A stretch of DNA of 64,000 nucleotides from positions 5,332,001-5,396,000 of the forward strand of contig CP085829.1 of the NCBI GenBank assembly GCA_020809705.1. The letters are read 5' to 3'. Source of the DNA: Calonectria ilicicola. Taxonomy: Eukaryota; Ascomycota; Sordariomycetes; Hypocreales; Nectriaceae. Below are positions 36,492 to 47,647 of the stretch, one piece after another. The notes beneath the pieces are model-generated. The model did no database searches. It saw only the letters and a list, made by a program, of their open reading frames with translations, and was not told where the DNA came from. Numbering within the stretch: position 1 is the stretch's first letter; every line of letters starts with the position of its first letter. Both the position numbers and the translations under genes were made by a program.

Positions 36492-37918
36492 CTCCGATAT
36501 GACTAGTGTGTATTATGATTGTACAGGATATCAAAAAACTCAGGAGAGGAATGTTACATCGCTAAGCGCTCCGTTGCTTACCCATACCCGTGCCTGTCGC
36601 TGTCCTTGGTTTCTGTACCACGGTGAAAACCAGCTGTTACGAGGCCTGTTGAAGCCCGATTATCCCCACTTCGTGGTCCGACGGCCCCGGCATTGACTTG
36701 CCATCATCCTGGCGATTGTGGATGCTTGCATCATGTTGAAAGGGTAGAGATGTTGCTACTAAGATACATTGTTGTCTACATCAAGAAATCTTTGCACACG
36801 CTCGCTGTTGAAGCAAAGACGAGCAACAAAATTGGGGAGGAGGGGCAGGCTACCCGGGCACATGATTCTCTGAAACGTGGCGAGCGGTACACACGTCAGC
36901 TTTTCCGTCTTGGTTACCGCCACGATCCTGCCCATTATCTGTGGAACGCGGAACCGGAGTCATTGTGTAACGTGGTGTCGTGTTCTGACATCCGGCAGGC
37001 AACGCAGGATGGCTGCTTTACTACAGAGACGCCTTGAGCGAAAGAATTACGTGATTCTTGCGTGTGGGTGTTAAGCGGCGCTTTGATGGTCGGTATCAAT
37101 GGCACGCGGGGCGATGACAGAAGATAGGTACTATTAAGCACGGAAATGAAGGTTTCCGGGCGGCTTCGTGTGACTGGGCTGCCGACTAGACGGAAACTAT
37201 GAGGCTGTCCCGCCCCTTTAGACCATGTTTGTTTGCTATATCGCCCGGGAAGTTCCCGTCGGTGAGCCCGGGGGCTTCGGGCTAAGGGCAGGTGAGCTGT
37301 GATGGGAATTGAGACAGTTACACGGGGCTTTGGCCGCGTCCGCCGCCATTCGGGTGCAAGTGCGCCATGTCTCCTGGTGAAACCTGTGATACCACCCTGC
37401 AAGGCCGGCTCGGGAAATACAGACCCATGTTGAGCTGAAAGAGTTGTACCGGCGGCATTTAGTCCCGTGAGTTGTTAACTTGGCATGTAGGTCGCCTAGA
37501 GTTAGACAAATTAGCGACTAACAAACATTCGGTTGTGTAACTTCGTAAACTCCTCATTTCTGCGACTTCCCTTCAAGACCGATGCAAATATGCCCCACTT
37601 TGGCAATCGCTCCCAACTTCTGCTCGGCTCAATTCACCATTGACAATCCGGTTCCATTCTGGCCTGGGATTCCGAGTATAACAAGAGGTTTCGCCCCCCC
37701 CTGTACTGTCGAACCCTTTTTCTTTCTCTTCATCATATACTACACTGCAACCGTGGATCTTGTTATATATTCACATACAAACCCTCAGTCGATGACGCAC
37801 GGCCTTCACTCTAACTGGGTGGTTTGAGACATTGCCCTCTCTTTTCACTGGCCCGTCCATTTGGCTTCGCACCCACCAATCATAACCTGGGGAGTTTGCG
37901 TTTGATGAATTGACGGCA
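36492..37918. other. Non-coding stretch
   Basis: No supportable gene. Short ORFs in several frames show no domain. Confidence 0.45.
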
Positions 37919-38172
37919 ATGCAAATTGGTAAGCATTCTTTTCAACCTTTTACTGTCCTTTTCGACTTGACTAACTTTTGGTATGGGTCATTGATCGGGG
38001 GCAGTCATTAGGGTTTATGGGGTAGGTAATCTCTCCTCCTCCTCATTCTTCTCTCAGCTTTTGCTAACCTGTGCTTGGTCCAACACAGCCCTTCTACGAT
38101 AACCACTTGACGCTTCCCTGTAAACATGGATGGGAACATGAGTATAAGGTATCAGCTACTACAAGGGATTAA
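37919..38172 (+). CDS. Possible tiny three-exon ORF (36 aa)
   Basis: Tentative. Exons 37919-37928, 38005-38021 and 38089-38172 join in phase through two introns with good signals: GTAAGC donor and GACTAAC branch in the first; GCTAAC branch and ACACAG acceptor in the second. The 36-residue product has a central PFYDNHLTLPCKHGWEHEYK. I know no family. The splice signals are better than chance would easily give, but exons of 10 and 17 nt are unusual and coding evidence is weak. A spliced non-coding transcript is equally possible. Confidence 0.22.
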
Positions 38173-39336
38173 GTAAGTAGTCTTTTATCCCTATCGTCCC
38201 TGTGATGCTTGTCCTTGAGATGACTGACTTTGCTAGATGCGGCTCCGTTACCCCGGCATGAAACTTGGTACGCGCCGTCTGCCTCATTTGGTAGCGTTTT
38301 TGCATATTCTTGATCATCTTGCTCTCTTGACCAGCAACATGCCCTCGACTCTATAATGTTTGGGGCTTTTCTTTGCGGATGACGAGACTGTCCGAGTTTT
38401 CAAACAAAACATACCATCTCGCAGTCAAGAAGTTTTCAGTCTGTTCCTACACCTCACTCTGGGCCCGACAGCAAATCTTTTTCATTAAGCTGGACCTCAC
38501 TCATTGGCTGGCTTCTGTCGCAATGGTTTATATCGCGCCACAGTCGCCTTTTGTGTTCTCTTGCTTGAAGAAGCATAGCAGCCCGCTTCTTCGGGCAGCT
38601 GATGTCAACGACACTTGTTCAACTCCGATTCATGTCATCTAGTTCCTGTTTCCAAGTGACTAGCTGGGGCATTGGGTCGTTCTTGGCACACTGAATTCAC
38701 GACTACTAGGTGGACTCTGCGCTGGTGAGCTGCAAAATTAGTATGCGTGGAGCTAGCTGCTTCTGCCTCTCGATGTTCGCCCAGTGCTGGCTGGGTGGCC
38801 GCGGCCGCTCAATGTCCCCATCCCCAAAGCAAATAAAACCTTTTGGCTCCCGGACATGGGAATTTTCCCCAAATGCCAGTCGGCGTGTTGATATTGGTCG
38901 ATGTGGCTATTTCGGGAAGCGCTCGACACCCACCTCATTCAACCCGTTGATGCCAATCCTGAATTATTTCCTCTGCTTGGAACGGTAGTCCTCCGCTCGA
39001 GACACAAAGGTGGCGGGAATTGCGTTTCGAAGATACATTTCCCTTTGCAATTTCCCCCCGCATATTGGGGTTGAAAGCGGCACACAGTCCCAGTACCCAG
39101 GCTGGTACATGGAGCGCTCAGTGCTTTGCCGACTCCAGGAACTGGGTCCATCCATTTTACCGGCTCGTGAAGGCAGCTACGGTTTTGTCGAAATCATGAC
39201 GACCATCTTTCAAAAAATATTTTGGGAGAAAACACCTTAAGACTAAATTCACCATTGACCCTGATGTGGTTCTTGTTCGTGGCTTTCCCTGGCAAATCGA
39301 CAAACCACAAGCCGAAGGCAAGGCATTCAAACGGAA

Positions 39337-39398
39337 CCCAACTACCTCTTCTCCAGCACCTATTTGGTTTTGTTGTCGGGCCGTCTGCATCGAGCTCT
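39337..39398 (+). repeat. 62-bp duplicated block, copy 1
   Basis: Matches 39733-39794 at 57 of 62 positions by eye. In the open frame it reads PTTSSPAPIWFCCRAVCIEL. Of the five differences from copy 2, four are transitions; the amino-acid changes are only I/V and A/V. Confidence 0.75.
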
Positions 39399-39732
39399 AC
39401 CTTTTTACCGAGCTTTCCTATCCCACCGTGGATGTTTATCGTCCAATGTCGAAGTAGTACCCTTTAGGATACAACTTCAATTTTCCAAGGATCCACAAAT
39501 TGCCTCTTGGAATTCTTTTTGTACAAAAACAATGAATCCGGCCAATCACTACTACATTTCTACCATTAGCTCATCAAGATTATAAAGAGTTATTGAAGAA
39601 GGCCGTTAGGGAGGTTCAACTCCAAGAACTACTTCTCTCACGAGGACCCAAATAACATTCCGAACAGGGAAAAGAACCAAAATCTTCCTGTGGCTGGGAG
39701 CCTCACGGCTTCTGTCGCCTTCTAAAACAGAG

Positions 39733-39794
39733 CCCAACTACCTCGTCTCCAGCACCCGTTTGGTTCTGTTGTCGGGTCGTCTGCATCGAGCTCT
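39733..39794 (+). repeat. 62-bp duplicated block, copy 2
   Basis: Second copy of the block at 39337-39398, about 395 bp downstream in direct orientation. The equivalent frame reads PTTSSPAPVWFCCRVVCIEL and then meets a stop. The flanks of the two copies are not similar. Confidence 0.75.
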
Positions 39795-40680
39795 AATGAC
39801 CTTTCAAAAACATTCGACAACCGCGCCGTCCCGAATTCTGGGCGGGAGCTTGGAAAGGCTCAAATTCAGTATTGCTATTCCTTAGAAAACGAGCAATCGC
39901 GAGAAAGCCAACAAATCCGCAAATTTTCGTCCTCGAGTCAGGAAAAGATTTGGGTAATTGACCTGACTTGTGAGCCTGGACACCGTATCACGGTTTGAAG
40001 AACGAGCTACTATGCTATAGTACGGGGAAGCTTGACAAAGTTGAACTAGCGTCGAGCGTGCCAATCCATGTTCTGGGCATCAGAGTCACATTGCACAACA
40101 TGCAATACCAAGGAGGGCTTCAGCAACCAAAATGAAGCACCTAGGTAGTCGGAAGATAGCATGAGCGATCCCTCGCTCACATTGTCTCTGGGAGTTGTTT
40201 CTCAAGACGATAACACCGACAAATGGACTTCTTCACCTGAGGGCTCTGATTCAGGGCATTCTATAAGACGCATCTCGCGCATTACCCTGTTTCGGAGTTA
40301 AAGGTCCTATGAAAGGGCCTTTTAACTTGCCCACGAGCGTCGACATCTTTCTGCGAAGGGATTCGTGTGTTTGACATGGATTGCATGTTTATTGTGCACT
40401 GTGGCATTCTGACTTTCGGGATGTCATGATAGGGGACAATCTCCTTTGCCCTGTGCTTTTCCTATTCCTTTTCTCACATGCCAAAGTTGAGTTGGCATGA
40501 ATAGATTTCTTTCCTCCTCACGGGGGTTGCCGCGTCGTTCCTTCCCCTTGATTTGGGCGTGCCAGCTGTGTGCGAGGGGTTTATGGTGAAGAACAAAGCA
40601 CGCAAACAATTGCAGCAGTTCTGACTCTCTCAAAGTAGTGCTTGGGACCTGCTAGGCGGCTGATCGGATGGCCAAAAGAT

Positions 40681-41524
40681 ATGTTTGATGAACGCTCGCA
40701 CACCGACGCCGAACTCGTTCGAAACGATGGGCCACTTCTTCACCGCGAACCTCGGCGTCGCACATTACCGAGGAAGCATCGCATTCAATGAAAGTGAGAC
40801 AGGGTTGGGCCCATCCTATACAGGAAATCTAAACGGCTATGCCACTGAGAGGCTTTAACTTTGTCTCAACATAACGATAAGGACATTAACATTGTTATTG
40901 GTAATTATGCCGACACTGTTTCTCCGAGGTCCATCAGAGAGTCAGGACCCTACCTCCCTACACTAAGTCCAATCCTCGGATTCGGGACGATGAGGTGGAC
41001 AATGACATTGTCCTTTGGAGTTCATCAGTTAGCCAGTATGGCTCATTAATATGAGCCCAGTATCTGGCTCTCAGGGCGATGAGATGGACATTGACATTGT
41101 CGTCGGTAAGTTTCGCCAATGTTAGTCTTTTGGCATTCATCAGCGAACCAGAAGATTGGCTCACCGATATGAGCCCACCCTAAGACTCTCGAGATGATGA
41201 GATGGACATTGACATTGTCATTGGTAATTATTTCAACATGGACCATTTGGGGCGCCTCGATGAGCAGGATAACGAATCTTGGTTCTTTGAGTTTCATGAC
41301 GTTGAATTGCGTCGCGGTTTGCGTCGAGACGACTACAACACGCGCCAGAGGCCAATGGGTTAGACAACATTGACGACTATATTGAAAAAACAAGGGTTAT
41401 GGCCATGATGGCAGCCCGTTCGCCTTTGAATGGTCTACCCGCACCTGCTTCAACATGTCTTTTGAATTTATGGGCGCGGTGCACTGAGCTCGGCATCAAT
41501 GTCTGCAGATCTAAGCCCCTTTGA
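40681..41524 (+). pseudogene. Frameshifted coding relic, unknown family
   Basis: Fragments of plausible protein lie in different frames: MFDERSHTDAELVRNDG (40681 on), repeated DEMDIDIVIGNY-like units (40875-41235), then LDEQDNESWFFEFHDVELRR followed by GLRRDDYNTR. A frame change near 41340-41350 leads to PEANGLDNIDDYIEKTRVMA and on to a stop at 41522-41524. No single exon model joins these without a frameshift that I can find. No known domain. I interpret it as a broken gene with internally duplicated exon segments. An undetected intron at the frame change is the alternative. Confidence 0.4.
40875..41235 (+). repeat. Four degenerate tandem units
   Basis: A core GGACATTGACATTGT-like sequence recurs at about 40881, 40997, 41086 and 41204 (spacings 116, 89 and 118 bp). 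It is preceded by (GA)TGATGAG-A/G-T and followed in three copies by (G)TTGGTAA-like sequence. Between units, TTCATCAG, AGCCAG/AACCAG and GGCTCA-NN-ATATGAGCCC also recur (41027 on and 41136 on). The unit is therefore larger than the core. Confidence 0.65.
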
Positions 41525-42914
41525 CAAAATAATGAGGGCGCCACCGTGAGAAGCAAGCAAAGTGAGCTACCTACCCTTCAGGCGATCCTCCTACAGCACT
41601 ATTCCGGTGGGGAGCATGGTTGATGTTTGAGACGTTACCGGTAGACGCGGTGCAAAGGGAAGTTGATACATGTATGCTCGAAACGAGCACAACAATGATC
41701 AACACTCGTACACCGATGTCAAATACTGCTGTGCCCTCTCACAACCAGCGTGAGCCTGCCATTACCAAGCCGCAATACGAGAATCAGCGTCCAAACCTGA
41801 ACAAAATCTCTGCGCCGACCGTTGGTACCTACCAGCTCCCAACAGGAAACGGTGAAGGTTGATTCATCTCTATACGTTGTGTTTGGGCCAATTTTTCTTT
41901 TTCACATTTTTTTATGGGGTTGAGTGTGGATTTGGTGTCTGGGAGAAGATGCTTCTGGACCAGTGTTGCTGCGCCATGTTTGGGCTCGACTGCGTATTGT
42001 TGGGGTGCATGTTTCTGGACCGTGTCTCAGAAGAGAGGAGAGAGAGGGAGGGCGGTGGTGGTGGTGGTGATGGGCCAATCAAGCGATTTTCTCTTTTTTA
42101 GTTTTCTCTACTTTTTTGCGCCCTTGTCTGTCTGTGTGTACTTGTGTTCCGAGGCCTGCTGCCACCAGTCTTTGTTTTGAATCTGGCCAGCGCACACGTA
42201 ATTGGGCGTTTCTTTGTGCCTCTGGTGCTTTGTCGGCAGCCAGCCAGCACCAGCGCATGACGGTGTGCCAGGGCGCTTGTGCAGCAGACAAGGCCTGTCT
42301 TGGGCGAGTGATTGGCCCTGGCGTCACCGTCTGTGTGCGTGCTCTCCAGCCCCCCCGCCCCGGGCACGGCCCCACGCCCGTCACCACCGTCAGTGGAGGG
42401 GGGGGGGATGGAGGGGCCCAGAACCGGTTTCTGCCCGTTGTCGCGCTTCTCGGATCCTTCGCATCATGACGCAAGCGCCCAGTCTGATTGGGCGGCTCTG
42501 CGTTGCCGCTGTCTTTGTTTCGGGCCATGATTTGCGCCCAGAGAGTCCCGTCTTGCCCTGACTGCTCTTTTTTTGGGGTCAGTGTTCTTTGGCGCTCGCT
42601 GGTGTGATTCACCTTGGTCAACTGTTTGTGAAGGGGGCAGGGCGCCAAGGCTTTTGGCGGCGTCGTTGCATCATCATCCTCGGACCGGAGGCCTGCCCCA
42701 TGTCCGCGCGCCTTGTCGTCAATCATGTATTTGTATTTGTATTTATCTATCCTCCTGCTGCTCAGCCAGCCAAGTAGTTCATCCAATCCATATCCATTTT
42801 TTCCCCAGCGAGAGTCTGTCCTTTCATTTTGCTTTCCTTTTCTGGTTTTCTGTTGTACGCCGTAAAACAACAATCACACATCGTAACAAATCACACACAC
42901 ACACCACAGCCGTC
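41525..42914. other. Non-coding stretch, promoter of SUR7-type gene
   Basis: A 79-codon ORF from 41623 has no domain and is probably spurious. From about 42000 the sequence is G-rich and then C-rich, and the last 100 bp before the SUR7-type start codon is pyrimidine- and CA-rich, consistent with a fungal leader. Confidence 0.45.
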
Positions 42915-43963
42915 ATGCTGTCTAGGTTCCTCGTCCTATTCCCCTTGGCCCTGGCCTTCGTGGCCTTTGTGCTCTCCAACCTTTGCCTATTCGCTGGTCG
43001 AGACAAGGGTTTCATGGAAGATTATGCCATCGCAAGAGTGAGTTTTTCCCATTCCCACCTGGTGGCTGTTGAACTGACCATCCCTCCTCTAGTTGAACAC
43101 GTCCATGCTGGGGCAAAACATGCTCGATACCTCCAACAGCACCTCCTCCAACAGCAGCGACAGCAGCGATGACGGAAGCTTCTGGGACAAGGTGGAGGAC
43201 AAGTGGAACGAGGTCGAGAACGACATTAAGAAAGAGATCAACAACATCACGGGCCAAATCGCCGACGAGCTTGCCGACAAGCTTGGAATTTCTGAGTGGT
43301 ACTCGCTCCACATCATGTCTGCTTGCAGGGGCGAATACAAGCCGAACGTGACGGCCCCTCACCCCGGCCTGAACGTCACTAACTGCACAGACACTGTTCC
43401 AGAGAGTATGTCCTCCATAAACACTGACCCTGTACCGCTTATGGAAACTCTGCTAACGCCCCACAGAACGCTTCAACCTCACAAAGCTACTCGACCACGA
43501 GCTCAAGGTTGGTCCGTTTGAGATTTCTCTCGCCGACCTAAATTGGCCCGATGAGATTGAAGATGCTGTGGATTTACTCAACACTGGCATCATCGCTATG
43601 TTCGTCGTGTTCGTCCTCTCCATTGGCTTCTCCGGTCTCTCCATGCTGGGCTGCATGGCCGCCTTCTTCCTTTCGGGGCGGCGATGGGTCACCACTGCGA
43701 ACCTGGCCATCGCATCTCTTGGAGCCTTATGTCTCCTTATCGGCAGCATCGTCATCACGGTGGCAGCCCACAAGGGCGTCAAGGAGCTCAATAAATACGG
43801 CGACAGTGTTGGTCTGTCGGCAACCAAGGGAAACAAGCTAATCGCCATCACATGGGTGTCTGCTGCTTTTATGATGGCGGTGGCCCTGTACTGGGTTGCC
43901 CAAATCTACATTGCCAAGAGGCAAAGGAAGCGGGAGTGGCAGCATCGCAAGGGCAGCCTCTAA
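42915..43963 (+). CDS. SUR7/PalI-family cortical membrane protein
   Basis: Three exons: 42915-43037, 43093-43405, 43467-43963; 310 residues. Architecture is four-TM: TM1 at residues about 5-28, a long extracellular loop (about 30-200), then three TM segments (TGIIAMFVVFVLSIGFSGLS; LAIASLGALCLLIGSIVITV; AITWVSAAFMMAVALYWVAQ) and a basic cytosolic tail (KRQRKREWQHRKGSL). The loop has the family's WYSLHIMSACRGEY element with a second Cys in NVTNCT, the claudin-like pair, plus about six NxS/T sites. An acidic coiled stretch (WDKVEDKWNEVENDIKKEIN) precedes it. SUR7-like proteins sit in eisosome/cortical patches of the plasma membrane and affect wall synthesis and endocytosis. Both introns are 55-61 nt with clear signals (the second with GCTAAC). 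Confidence 0.88.
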
Positions 43964-44366
43964 GATGCCCCCATCTTACGAACACTGATACGTATACGTA
44001 CATGCGCGGCACTGGTCTTTTTTTTAGGGGTTTGTTTTTTCTCGACACGTTCTAAATGATGACGGCTAGACTATGGATTTAAGATGCACAAACAGCAATG
44101 CAGAAGAAAACTGACAGTAATGGGTTGGACATGATACCACGATGGAAGCACACATCGAACACGCAGTTCTTTTTTGAGAGAGAGACGAGTCATTCCTTTA
44201 ACGCTTGACAAACGAAAACACAATGCGGAGATTGAGGAAATGATCTACCTTTTCTAGAACAAATTGTGCTAGTTAGCTATTTGAGATGGCTGGTCCGCCT
44301 CAACAATTTTATATACCTAATTCTGACTCTCGTTTCAAATCCAAATGACCTAAAACACCCATCGAA
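43964..44366. other. Intergenic, convergent ends
   Basis: 3' regions of the SUR7-type gene (+) and the orphan gene (-). It contains a poly-T run near 44018-44040. Nothing else is seen. Confidence 0.5.
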
Positions 44367-45105
44367 TTACCATTGTATGGCAGCAGCAGCGGCATCTGCA
44401 GCAGCGTTAGCCGCCTCGACCCTTATCCCATAAATTCTCTTCTGCTCGTCTGCCAAGGTATCCCACATCCTCAACGCGTCTTCAATGCTCATTTCAAACC
44501 CCCTCTCTGCCTGAAAGTCATCACGAAGCAACTGAACTGGGGTAATCATAGTTGGCCTGCTCGCCCCCACAGAGTATTGTCTAAAACTTTGGCCCGTTCC
44601 TAAATCCGACGGGCGCAGCTGTTGATCGCTTCTCTGGGGAAGAGTGTAGAGATTTTGACCCTGGGCCACGGTCCATTGCATTCTTGGCTTTGGTATACAG
44701 CTCGTAAGGTGTACTAAGCCTCCCACATGTAGCAGTTTGGATGTTGAAGCGTACTTTATCTGGCGATGGCCAGCGAAGGACCTGGTACTTCTCGTCGGTG
44801 GTGAGGGATTCAGGATGGGCGAGCGCCTTGCCCATAACGTCACCACGGCTGAGGAGGAGCGCTGCCTCTTCCCGTGTAAGCTTATCGTGGTGGTCCTTTG
44901 CTTTGTCATAGAGCTCCTTGGGGATGTGCTCAAAGGCGAACTTTGTGTGCCGTTGTTGAATTCGGCGCTTAATGACAGCCAGCGCCGAGGCTTCGTTGCG
45001 TCGCTCCGCTTCAGCACATTCCTCCGTTCCGGGCTCTGCATCGGTATCAAGCCAGTCCTCCTCCCTGGTACCGAGGAGATGGTCGATGCTGGGCGACTCT
45101 ACCAT
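44367..45105 (-). CDS. Orphan fungal repeat-family protein, splice uncertain
   Basis: The start ATG at 45105 gives MVESPSIDHLLGTREEDW, then a helical region with FEHIPKELYDKAKDHHDKLT, REEAALLLSRGD, PESLTTDEKYQVLRWPSPDK and LSTPYELYTKAKNA. This LT.EEA.LLL / RWPSP / STPxEL pattern is typical of an uncharacterised fungal family with tandem helical units. The C-terminal part lies in another frame: TPVQLLRDDFQAERGFEMS then IEDALRMWDTLADEQKRIYG and an Ala-rich end at 44367. Its W...L.DEQK..Y pattern recalls the end of an HMG box (inference). The frames need joining between about 44715 and 44590. Candidates are introns GTATAC...CAGAG (67 nt) or GTACAC...TTTAG (115 nt); otherwise there is a real frameshift. 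A longer N-terminus from an ATG at 45312 is possible but less protein-like. Confidence 0.55.
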
Positions 45106-45637
45106 ATTGAATGGTGGCCCTGGTGCTTGGAAGCTGGTGGTGGGTAAAGAGTGCACCAGGGCCTTTGCGGGAGAGAAAATGAATAGAGCGGGTGATGATG
45201 GTGAGCCGAATTTTGAATTTGATCTGCAGCCAACTAACTGCCAACTCGTGACAGAGTGGGTTTCACAGAGCAGGCAGCAAGCAATTAAAGCTTCAAGTTT
45301 GGGTGGCTGCATGATACATGTGACGGTTGAGAAAATTGACTTGACCTGTGTGTCTGTAGTCGTGAAGCCTTACACGAATTCACTTTTTCTGGGCAAACGC
45401 AAAAGCCAACCCTGTGATGATGCCGTCGTGAGCACGTGGAATTGCGCCTGAAACTGGTTGATATATATATATACTTAATATAGTTCTCAAATTGGTCAGA
45501 TTACATCAAAAGACTGACCCCATAACTTTATTCAAACGCCCAATTTCATTCTCCGTTTAATAATACAGCCAATAAGATCCAGGAAACATTTTCTCACCTT
45601 GAGCATCCACAGGAAGGGAACACCGCCCCGTAAGCAG
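45106..45637. other. Intergenic between two minus-strand genes
   Basis: Upstream region of the orphan gene and 3' region of the exporter gene. It includes an AT dinucleotide run (TATATATATATA) near 45461-45472. No further gene. Confidence 0.5.
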
Positions 45638-47647
45638 CTAAACTGAAGAGGGTGTACGCGTATGCTCGGTCAGCTCAGTCCCTACATCGCTACTTTGGCG
45701 ATATTGCATGTCCTCCTTTCCCCAAGAGGTAAGTCTCTCGAGGGGGGTTGGGTGCCTCTCAAGCGTGAATAGTGCAATAATGACCATGGCGGCACAAACA
45801 AGAATCATGACCTTGATTTCTTCGACAAAAGCACCAGCGTACACTTCCCGTATTATTTCCTGTCGATCCGGTGAGAGATGCAGCCCCGACAGAGGCGAAC
45901 GATGCAGGTCCTCCAGCTCCTCGGGCGTAAAGTGTGATCCGAGATAGGGGTTAACGTGAGCGTTGAATATAACGGTGCAGACTGATAATCCGATGCATCC
46001 GCCCAGGACTCGAGCTTGGGAAACCGCCCCTTGGGCTGAGGCTAGTTCGCTACGCTCTGCCGCCATGATGCTTGTCATGATGGTGGCTGCAGAGAAAGAA
46101 AGTCCCACGCCCAATCCAAAAATGGCCTGGAACCCATATTGAGCCGTCACGTTAGCGTCGGGATCTGCTAGCATCGACATCAAGCCAACACCAAGCAGTT
46201 GTAAGCAAGACGCCCCCAAAAGCGTAAACGAAGTATTATTCCTTTTGCTGGAAATCGCGCCACCTAAAAATGACCCAATCGCGCAAGCACCAAGCAGGGG
46301 AAGAATATGTAAACCGGCCATTAGGACGCCTTCTCGGTTCACAATCTGGAATCGTTCCGGTATCACGATCGAAAGAGCAATGTACGGGAATCCGGTGAAC
46401 ATGGTGACACTTGGTAACGTTAGAGGGGGGGCTTGTGAACTCTGCACCAAAGGAAGACTCACAGAAGCCCGGCAGAATAGACGCGGCGGAGCATGAGGCG
46501 TATTGGGAAGATTGGCTCGATCCGTCGGTACTGACTGGTCTCTAAAAACACCTCCCAGCTGACGAACACTATCCAGCTGACACCCGAGATAGCCAGCGCT
46601 GAGATTATTTCTGGGCTCTTCCAATCAAAAGTCTGCGAGCCAGCTTGTTGAATAGCAAAGACTAGAAACCCCGAGCTGCTCAACAGAGTCGCGCTGCCGA
46701 TGAAGTCAATGCTCGTAAATGCGCTCCAAGAAAAGAAATGAGCGACGTCTTCGTGAGGCCAAAAGTTTGTAATGCACAATATTGTCACCAGACCAAACGG
46801 AATGCTACACGAGTTAGTCACAGAAGACCAAAGTATGGCCGAAGACTTACTTCATGTTGAACAGCCATCTCCAATCAGAAACCTGAGATATGGCACCGCC
46901 AATGATAGGCCCTAGCACAAACGCAACGGCTAGAGTTGCTCCAACCATGGCTCCAATGAGGCTGGGCCGATGAGACGGCCCGACTTCGACAAGTCCGATC
47001 TGAGTGAGGCTATACAGCCCGGATGCGCCCATTCCTTGAAATGCTCGGCAAACAATCCTAGGCTCTGTGAGTCAAGAAAGAAGAAAAAAAAGTCCCATAC
47101 ACAGGAAGCGCCAAACATACAGTGCCGTCATGCTAGTTGCAGATCCGCATCCTTGCGAGAAGCCCACAAAGAACACCCATGATGCCACAAGCATGTTTCG
47201 TCGTCCGTAAATGTCGCTGAGCTTTGATACACAAACCGCAAATCCTGTGGCTCTGTCAGACTCATTCTTCGCCTCGCTACACCAGATCTGAGACGATTAT
47301 ACCCATGTATGTAAGAAGATAGGCCAGGACAATCCATGGCGCATTGACAAAGTCCTTCAGGTCTTCTGAGACGGTCACCAGTGATGTCGACACGATCGAG
47401 GTATCTAGACTGGAGAAAAGAAGTCCTGTGAGCAATCTATAGGAGGTCAATATTAGATCAATCATGTCAGAGATTGGCATCCCCACGATAATACAAGCAC
47501 CACCTGTCGTGGTCCCGTCACAAGGTGTTTTTGTATTCCAGAGGTGGATGTTGAAGATCGACTGCTTCCGTCTTCCTCGCTCCGAGCAGCCATCTGGCCA
47601 AGAGAAGGGTTTTCGTAGGGGAGCGAAGAACAATAGTCATTTGACAT
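45638..47647 (-). CDS. MFS drug/toxin exporter, 14-TM DHA2 type
   Basis: Proton-coupled efflux pump of the plasma membrane. Six exons: 47647-47487, 47436-47303, 47244-47121, 47057-46851, 46804-46463, 46409-45638; 579 residues. Introns are 46-63 nt with CTAAT/CTAAC branches. After a polar N-terminus, TM1 carries LLTGLLFSSLDTSIVSTSLV (DHA2 motif D1, LDxTIVxxAL), then NAPWIVLAYLLTYM, SKLSDIYGRRNM (motif A, DxxGRR), CRAFQGMGASGLYSLTQIGL (motif B region, RxxQGxGA), and VGATLAVAFVLGPIIGGAIS (motif C, the GPxxGG antiporter signature) followed by WRWLFNMN. The rest supplies the remaining segments. Its position 3.8 kb upstream of the PKS start, divergently transcribed, suggests export of the cluster product or self-protection. 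The substrate is unknown. Confidence 0.92.

Larger units (their letters stand above)
38173..40680. other. Decayed-looking stretch
   Basis: No intact gene. It contains a 62-bp block present twice (listed separately). Open frames such as that at about 39260-39457 keep plausible protein sequence around the block but have no clear start, domain or splice structure. I read the region as old duplicated or degraded coding DNA. Confidence 0.4.
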
